From an uncultured Saprospiraceae bacterium (lineage in GTDB: Bacteria > Bacteroidota > Bacteroidia > Chitinophagales > Saprospiraceae): 64,000 nucleotides of DNA. The position numbers were made by a program, and so were the translations under genes. Positions 58,985-64,000 of the stretch are shown piece by piece (the first letter of the stretch is position 1; every line of letters starts with the position of its first letter). The stretch is from positions 1 through 64,000 of the forward strand of contig CALMSO010000056.1 in NCBI GenBank assembly GCA_937872385.1, written 5' to 3'. The notes beneath the pieces are model-generated. The model was not told the origin of the DNA. It worked only from the letters and a program-made list of their open reading frames with translations, and did no database searches.

Positions 58985-61189
58985 ATGAAAAACTGTACTT
59001 TGGCACTTTTAGTTGCACTACTGCTGCTCAGTGCTGCTTGCCGCCAATCCGACAACAAGGCACCCGCTACTACCGACGACACCGTTGAGCTTAGCCTCAT
59101 TCCCTACCGCGACGGCGACCTCTGGGGCTTTGCGAAACCCAATGGTAGCGTGGTCGTAAGGCCCCAATACGAAAGCGCCTATCTACTTGATGATGGCTAC
59201 GGCCGTTTTTACAGCGGCGACAAAACTGGCATCATCTCCCCAGAGGGCAAGGTGTTGCTGGAAACAACGGATTACATGTACATCGGAGCATTCGAAAATG
59301 GATTAGCCTCATTTGTAACCAAAGCAGGACGCAACGGATATCTCAATGCGCAAGGGGAAGTGGTCATCGCGCCCGTTTACGACGAAGCCTACCCATTCCA
59401 GCGTGATTTTGCCATTGTACGCAAGGGCAGCGAGTATTTGCTCATACGACCCGACGGCTCGCTCATCCAGTCGGTAGGCGAGCGCATTCCCATACAAATG
59501 GAGTCCTTCCTGATGTCGGATGTAGAGCGCCTACAAGCAGATCCCGATTTCATCATTGTGCAACAGCCCAAAACCTACCTCAACGGTTTGATAGACAAAA
59601 AGGGCACGACACTTATCGAGCCGATTTACGAAAGTCTTTCCCAGCCGGTGGGCGGCATCTTAGTGGCACAAATGGCCAATAAATCCGGGCTAATCCGCAC
59701 CGATGGCAGCGCTATTACACCCCGCGAATTCGACTACATCTATCGGGTAGGAGCCGACCGTTTTATTGTACAAAAAGGGGGTGACAAATCTGGCGTTATT
59801 GACGAAAAAGGGAAAGTCGTTATTCCGATTGAATATTCGAGCCTCATCGAGGGGCCCAACGATACTTATTTAGCTTATCGCAATGAAAGCGCCGGTTTAA
59901 TTGACAAAAACGGACAAATTGTACTACCTTTTGAATACAGTGTGCTCAATAATCGCCTCGACTACTTCGTCGCTACCAATCGGGATATGCGCACGGGAGT
60001 CATCAATAGGCGCAACGAGGTATTGTTGTCTTTTGAATATGACATGGTGGAAATTTTGCAAGCCGATCGGTTTTTGGTAGAAAAAAATGGCAAGCGCGGC
60101 ATCGTCAATGCCCGACAACAAGCCCTGCTACCTATCGAATACGATGTTACTTATCTCGGTGGCGATTCGCACGAATACATGGAAGGCCTTGACCGGCCGC
60201 ACCATTGCCTATTGCTGTACAAAGACGGGCAGGGCACCCTTTTCAATGTTGATGGCAAACCATTGTCCGACAAAAAATGGCTCTACTGCGGCTACCCCGA
60301 TCGCTTCGGGCTGGTAGTAGCCACCGATGCCAATGGCCGCGAAAACTATATTGGCCCGGATGGCCGCATCTACGCCAAAGACGCACCGCTCAAAAAAGTG
60401 ACCGTCAGCAATGTGCAGGCACTCAGCCAAGCGATTGGCAACGACACCGAAATCACCCTCGAAGATGGGCAATACGACCTCGGAGCAGTGACCGACACCA
60501 CAAAGTTTGTCAGCATTTTCGGATTTGAAGGCGCGCCCGATCGCAGCATCATCATCCACGACGTGCGCAATCTGCACATCAAAGCGCGCAACGCTGGCAA
60601 GGCACAACTTATCACACCCCACGCTTTTGTACCGGTGCTAAGCATCGAAAATAGCTATAATATATCGCTTACTGGGCTGAGTGTCGGGCACGAGGTAGCG
60701 CCTGGTCTTTGCGAAGGCGCCGTACTGACCACCCGCAGTGTGCAATACCTACTGGTGGACAACTGCGACCTCTACGGCAGCGGCACTCTGGGGCTGGAAG
60801 CCTACGACACGGGCAGTCTGATGCTGCACAATACAGTGGTGCGCGAGTGTACCGCCGGCATTTTGGCTTTAGAAAATTGCTACAATGCACTCGTTGACAA
60901 TTGTACGCTACGGGACAATGAAGGAGATCATATGGTGAAAATGATGAATTCGTGGAAAATTACTTTTCGCAAAACACAGTTTACGAATAATCAGACCCCA
61001 ACCGAATACGGGCCTTACGAATTTTTCAAATTGCAAGCAGATTACGAAAGAGTGGCTTTGCAAGATTGCACCTTTACGAATTGCACCGCCGATTATTTTG
61101 CCACGTTCAGTAATTCGCTGGAAGAGACCAACGTCAATCGCAAGGGATTGCAAGTGACCCAAAGCCTGTGGCGACAAGTAGTACAATAA
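58985..61189 (+). CDS. Lipoprotein with WG repeats and a C-terminal beta helix
   Basis: This 734-residue protein has a lipoprotein signal (LLLLSAAC, cysteine near residue 19). Residues about 40-460 hold ten or so WG-type repeats (DLWGFAKPNGSVVVRPQYESA, GIISPEGKVLL, GLIDKKGTTLIEPIYES, GVIDEKGKVVIPIEYSS, GLIDKNGQIVLPFEYS and so on). Residues about 470-734 form a right-handed beta helix with asparagine-rich turns (VQYLLVDNCDLYGSGTLGLEAYD, YNALVDNCTLRDNEGDHM), a fold used by polysaccharide lyases and sugar-binding proteins. It starts 11 bases after the acetyltransferase and its end overlaps the WbpB-type gene by 22 bases, so it is an integral part of the operon. A polysaccharide-handling role is inferred. 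Confidence 0.85.
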   Translation: MKNCTLALLVALLLLSAACRQSDNKAPATTDDTVELSLIPYRDGDLWGFAKPNGSVVVRPQYESAYLLDDGYGRFYSGDKTGIISPEGKVLLETTDYMYIGAFENGLASFVTKAGRNGYLNAQGEVVIAPVYDEAYPFQRDFAIVRKGSEYLLIRPDGSLIQSVGERIPIQMESFLMSDVERLQADPDFIIVQQPKTYLNGLIDKKGTTLIEPIYESLSQPVGGILVAQMANKSGLIRTDGSAITPREFDYIYRVGADRFIVQKGGDKSGVIDEKGKVVIPIEYSSLIEGPNDTYLAYRNESAGLIDKNGQIVLPFEYSVLNNRLDYFVATNRDMRTGVINRRNEVLLSFEYDMVEILQADRFLVEKNGKRGIVNARQQALLPIEYDVTYLGGDSHEYMEGLDRPHHCLLLYKDGQGTLFNVDGKPLSDKKWLYCGYPDRFGLVVATDANGRENYIGPDGRIYAKDAPLKKVTVSNVQALSQAIGNDTEITLEDGQYDLGAVTDTTKFVSIFGFEGAPDRSIIIHDVRNLHIKARNAGKAQLITPHAFVPVLSIENSYNISLTGLSVGHEVAPGLCEGAVLTTRSVQYLLVDNCDLYGSGTLGLEAYDTGSLMLHNTVVRECTAGILALENCYNALVDNCTLRDNEGDHMVKMMNSWKITFRKTQFTNNQTPTEYGPYEFFKLQADYERVALQDCTFTNCTADYFATFSNSLEETNVNRKGLQVTQSLWRQVVQ

Positions 61190-62166
61190 AAAACTTCGCC
61201 CTGATTGGTCTGGCCGGCTACGTGGCACCGCGTCATTTGCGAGCTATCCGTGACACGGGCCACCGCTTGGTAGCGGCTTTGGACAAACACGACAACGCGG
61301 GCATTCTCGATAGTTATTTTCCGGCAGCGGATTTTTTTACTGAATTTGAACGCTTCGACCGGCACCTCGAAAAACTGCGTCGGGCGGGCCAAGCTATTGA
61401 TTATCTGATAGTTTGCTCGCCCAATTATCTGCACGATGCCCACATACGTTTCGGTTTGCGCATCGGTGCTAATGTCGTTTGCGAAAAGCCATTGGTGCTC
61501 AATCCTTGGAATGTGGATGCCCTGCGCGACATTGAGATGGAAACCGGCCGAAAAATTTACACCATTTTGCAACTGCGCCTGCATCCGGCTATTATTGAAC
61601 TACAAAAACGCATCGCTGCGGCCCCGCCGCACACCGTACACGACGTGGATTTGACCTACATCACCGCACGGGGCAGTTGGTACTACGCCAGTTGGAAAGG
61701 CGACCCGGAAAAATCAGGCGGCATTGCTACCAATATTGGTATTCATTTTTTTGATATGCTTACTTGGGTCTTCGGTGCAGTGCAGGAAAACATCGTACAC
61801 GTACATACGCACGATCGCGCGGCTGGCTATTTACACTTGGACAAAGCCCGCGTGCGTTGGTTTTTGAGTATCAATGCCGATACCCTACCCGACGAAGCCA
61901 AGGCCCGAGGTGCCCGCACCTTCCGCAGCATCACAGTGGACGGCTCGGAAATCGAATTCAGCGAAGGCTTCACCGATTTGCACACCCTGAGTTATCAGTC
62001 CATTTTGGCTGGTCAGGGCTTCGGTTTGTCGGATGCAGCTACTTCTATTCAAATGGTACAACAAATCCGGGAAATGCAGCCAGCGGGTTTGCAGGGTGCG
62101 TATCATCCATTGGCCGCCTTGCCTTTGGTGCCACACCCTTTCCGGTCCGGCTCCGTAAAATCATAA
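61168..62166 (+). CDS. UDP-GlcNAcA 3-dehydrogenase, WbpB/WlbA-like (Gfo/Idh/MocA)
   Basis: This 332-residue oxidoreductase is very close in pattern to WbpB/WlbA: KNFALIGLAGYVAPRHLRAIRDTG at the start, FFTEFERF, ICSPNYLHD-type VCSPNYLH, VVCEKPLVLNP with the catalytic lysine, ILQLRLHPAII, VDLTYITARGSWYYASWKGD, GGIATNIGIHFFDML and EFSEGFTDLHTLSY. WbpB oxidises the C3 hydroxyl of UDP-GlcNAcA with bound NAD. Some members regenerate NAD with 2-oxoglutarate and so produce 2-hydroxyglutarate. Its 22-base overlap with the WG lipoprotein gene suggests translational coupling. Confidence 0.92.
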   Translation: MATSSTIKNFALIGLAGYVAPRHLRAIRDTGHRLVAALDKHDNAGILDSYFPAADFFTEFERFDRHLEKLRRAGQAIDYLIVCSPNYLHDAHIRFGLRIGANVVCEKPLVLNPWNVDALRDIEMETGRKIYTILQLRLHPAIIELQKRIAAAPPHTVHDVDLTYITARGSWYYASWKGDPEKSGGIATNIGIHFFDMLTWVFGAVQENIVHVHTHDRAAGYLHLDKARVRWFLSINADTLPDEAKARGARTFRSITVDGSEIEFSEGFTDLHTLSYQSILAGQGFGLSDAATSIQMVQQIREMQPAGLQGAYHPLAALPLVPHPFRSGSVKS

Positions 62167-62169
62167 TCA

Positions 62170-62448
62170 ATGAGTACACCTGAAATCAAGGAATCTGCTG
62201 AGAAAGAAATAGCATACCGCACCGAGTCGCACCTGCGCAGTGTTATCAAGGGCATTACCTGGCGTATCGTCGGCACTTTGGATACCATGCTTTTGTCTTG
62301 GCTTTTTACAGGTAGCCTTAGAATAGCAGCGGCCATTGGCGGCACAGAGGTGATTACCAAAATCGGACTTTACTACCTGCACGAGCGCGCCTGGCAGATG
62401 GCCCCGCGTGGCACCATTAGGAGTTGGCTTAAATCTCGCAAGCGATGA
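62170..62448 (+). CDS. DUF2061 membrane protein
   Basis: This 92-residue protein has the DUF2061 pattern: TESHLRSVIKGITWRIVGTLDTMLLSWLFTGSLRIAAAIGGTEVITKIGLYYLHERAWQ. Two membrane segments lie at about 36-50 and 54-72. DUF2061 genes often neighbour sulphate-activation genes in Bacteroidota, as here. It starts three bases after the WbpB-type gene and overlaps cysC by four bases (ATGA), so it is tightly coupled to both. Its function is not known. Confidence 0.9.
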   Translation: MSTPEIKESAEKEIAYRTESHLRSVIKGITWRIVGTLDTMLLSWLFTGSLRIAAAIGGTEVITKIGLYYLHERAWQMAPRGTIRSWLKSRKR

Positions 62449-63059
62449 AAACACAAGCGCATATTTTTCCGGTTTTCACTGAAATTTTACAACGCACCGA
62501 TCGGGAGCGCTTTCTACAACAGCACAGCAAGGTGGTCTGGCTCACCGGCTTGTCTGGCTCCGGCAAAACGACCATTGCCAAGCATTTGGAGCGCAAACTC
62601 TTCGAGCAGGGCTTTTTTGCTCAGATATTAGATGGCGACAATATTCGCAGCGGCATCAACAGCAATCTTGGTTTCAGCCTCGAAGACCGCCAGGAAAACA
62701 TTCGCCGGATCGCCGAAATTGCAAAACTCTACCTCAATAGCGGTGTCATTGTGCTGGCCAGTTTTATCAGTCCGACCGCCGAAATACGCGACTTAGCCCG
62801 CAGCATCATTGGTGCCGAAGATTTTATTGAAATCTTTGTCAATACGCCGCTTCAAATTTGCGAACAACGCGACACCAAAGGACTGTATACCAAAGCCCGG
62901 CGCGGCCTCATCCAGGATTTTTCGGGGGTCAATTCGCCTTACGAATCGCCAGCAGCTCCGGCCCTGGAAATCAAAACCGATCAGATGAGCATTGAGCAAG
63001 CTGTGGATTGTATTTATACCCACCTCGAAGCCCATATTACAATAACGAACCGCGAATAG
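62445..63059 (+). CDS. cysC: Adenylylsulfate kinase CysC
   Basis: This 204-residue kinase makes PAPS from APS and ATP. The P-loop is WLTGLSGSGKTTIAKHL, followed by LDGDNIRSGINSNLGFS, EDRQENIRRIAEIAKL, FISPTAEIRD and ICEQRDTKGLYTKARRG with the lid. The N-terminal 25 residues are an extra helix. The last five residues or so (TNRE) are encoded by the period-7 repeat that begins in the gene's 3' end. With cysD next to it the pair feeds either sulphur assimilation or sulphation of the polysaccharide. Confidence 0.94.
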   Translation: MKTQAHIFPVFTEILQRTDRERFLQQHSKVVWLTGLSGSGKTTIAKHLERKLFEQGFFAQILDGDNIRSGINSNLGFSLEDRQENIRRIAEIAKLYLNSGVIVLASFISPTAEIRDLARSIIGAEDFIEIFVNTPLQICEQRDTKGLYTKARRGLIQDFSGVNSPYESPAAPALEIKTDQMSIEQAVDCIYTHLEAHITITNRE

Positions 63060-63084
63060 CAAACCGCGAACCGCGAACAACAAC
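63046..63084 (+). repeat. Period-7 tandem repeat (GCGAACC class)
   Basis: About five heptamers (GCGAATA, GCAAACC, GCGAACC, GCGAACA and a partial) span the end of cysC and the gap to cysD. The orientation is the same as that of the flanking genes. Confidence 0.75.
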
Positions 63085-63087
63085 GAC

Positions 63088-63990
63088 ATGAATTACCACT
63101 TGAACCACCTGCGCGAACTCGAAGCCGAATCCATTTTTGTTATCCGGGAGGTGGCTGCGCAATTTGAAAATCCCGTCATTCTGTTTTCCGGGGGCAAGGA
63201 TTCTATTTTACTAACTTGGTTGGCTAAAAAAGCCTTTCATCCGGCGCGTATTCCCTTCCCGATTATGCACATAGATACCGGACACAACTTCCCCGAAACC
63301 ATTGCCTACCGCGACGCTTGGGTGCAGGAGCTTGGCGTCAAATTAGTGGTGGCCTCTGTGCAAGAAGCCATTGACCAAGGGATGGTACAGGAAGAAAAAG
63401 GCTACAATGCCAGTCGCAACGGGCTACAAACGGCGGCTTTGCTGCACGCCATTGAAAAACACAAATTCGATGTAGCCCTCGGCGGTGGCCGCCGCGACGA
63501 GGAAAAAGCCCGTGCTAAGGAGCGCTTTTTTTCACACCGCGATGAATTCGGGCAATGGGACCCCAAAAACCAGCGCCCAGAGCTTTGGAATCTGTTCAAT
63601 GGTAAAAAGCATATCGGCGAGCATTTTCGGGTGTTTCCTATTAGCAATTGGACAGAGTTAGACGTCTGGCAATACCTCGCCTCCGAGCAGGTGTCGCTGC
63701 CCAATCTTTACTTTTCGCATCGGCGGCTTTGTTTCCAACGCGATGGCGTGATCATGGCCATGTCTGACTTTATAAACCTCAAACCCCATGAACAAACCTT
63801 GGAAATGATAGTGCGGTTTCGCACCATCGGCGATATGACCTGCACCGGCGCGGTGTTGTCTAATGCTGCCAATCTGGATGATGTCATTGCCGAGGTAGCC
63901 ACCTCTCGTATCACCGAGCGCGGCGGCCGCTCCGATGACAAACGCTCCGAAACTTCCATGGAAGACCGCAAAAAACAGGGCTATTTTTAA
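63088..63990 (+). CDS. cysD: Sulfate adenylyltransferase subunit 2 CysD
   Basis: This 300-residue protein of the PAPS-reductase/PP-loop family is the catalytic partner of the GTPase CysN in making APS from sulphate and ATP. The PP-loop is VILFSGGKDSILLTWLAKKAF. HIDTGHNFPETIAYRD, ALGGGRRDEEKARAKERFFSHRD and the C-terminal RITERGGRSDDKRSE-SMEDRKKQGYF are all conserved. Length is normal. cysN would be expected just to the right, beyond the window. Confidence 0.95.
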   Translation: MNYHLNHLRELEAESIFVIREVAAQFENPVILFSGGKDSILLTWLAKKAFHPARIPFPIMHIDTGHNFPETIAYRDAWVQELGVKLVVASVQEAIDQGMVQEEKGYNASRNGLQTAALLHAIEKHKFDVALGGGRRDEEKARAKERFFSHRDEFGQWDPKNQRPELWNLFNGKKHIGEHFRVFPISNWTELDVWQYLASEQVSLPNLYFSHRRLCFQRDGVIMAMSDFINLKPHEQTLEMIVRFRTIGDMTCTGAVLSNAANLDDVIAEVATSRITERGGRSDDKRSETSMEDRKKQGYF

Positions 63991-64000
63991 TCAACCAGCT

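Overview
The window reads as a chromosomal segment of a Bacteroidota bacterium, probably of the Saprospiraceae/Chitinophagales type. Four things point there: a secreted protein with a type IX secretion C-terminal domain (9866-10597), an UpxY-type NusG paralogue (57115-57711), AsmA/DUF3127/YicC/RNase G proteins of the Bacteroidota kind, and promoters of the form TTG-N18/20-TAnnTTTG. Start codons sit behind A/T-rich leaders rather than strong Shine-Dalgarno sequences. I see no rRNA or tRNA gene, no CRISPR array and no transposase.

Layout. 1-20 kb is mixed housekeeping: the 3' end of recJ, an AsmA-like protein, a RidA protein, apaG, yicC-gmk, an HU protein with a TPR protein, a 31-codon bS22/mS38-like ribosomal gene, RNase G, rsmG, small Bacteroidota-specific proteins, a flavin monooxygenase, yceI, a response regulator fused to a CRP module, a PAS histidine kinase, a universal stress protein and truA. 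20-25 kb carries three consecutive exported amidohydrolase-family genes, two of which have lost their metal ligands. 25-39 kb is envelope and transport: a TMTC-like GT-C/TPR protein, a GH3/beta-lactamase fusion, OPT and POT peptide transporters, a SdiA-regulated-type protein, lgt and two lytic transglycosylases. 39-52 kb has moaD/moaE, an SCP2 protein, an EF-hand-like repeat protein, sufS/sufU, an outer-membrane protein, two CBS proteins, thiL, a large VPS10/BNR propeller protein and nhaA.

52.4-64 kb is a surface-polysaccharide locus that runs off the right edge. It opens with a small winged-helix protein that has a near-perfect promoter and is predicted leaderless. Then come lhgO, a WbpE-type aminotransferase, a WbpA/WbpO-type UDP-sugar dehydrogenase, upxY, a WbpD/WlbB-type N-acetyltransferase fused to a four-helix-bundle (23S intervening-sequence type) domain, a WG-repeat/beta-helix lipoprotein, a WbpB/WlbA 3-dehydrogenase, a DUF2061 protein, cysC and cysD. 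Together the four sugar enzymes would make UDP-2,3-diacetamido-2,3-dideoxy-glucuronate. LhgO could recycle the 2-hydroxyglutarate that WbpB-class enzymes form, which would close a 2-oxoglutarate loop inside one locus.

A second theme is a set of intergenic short tandem repeats: period-7 GCGAACC-like units, GGTTGAG/GGTTTAA-like units and G-rich GGGGAATAGG units. In every clear case of the first two classes the repeat has the same orientation as the flanking genes. The G-rich class occurs as an inverted pair around the four-helix-bundle segment. All function calls rest on reading the translated sequence and remembered family signatures; no search was run.
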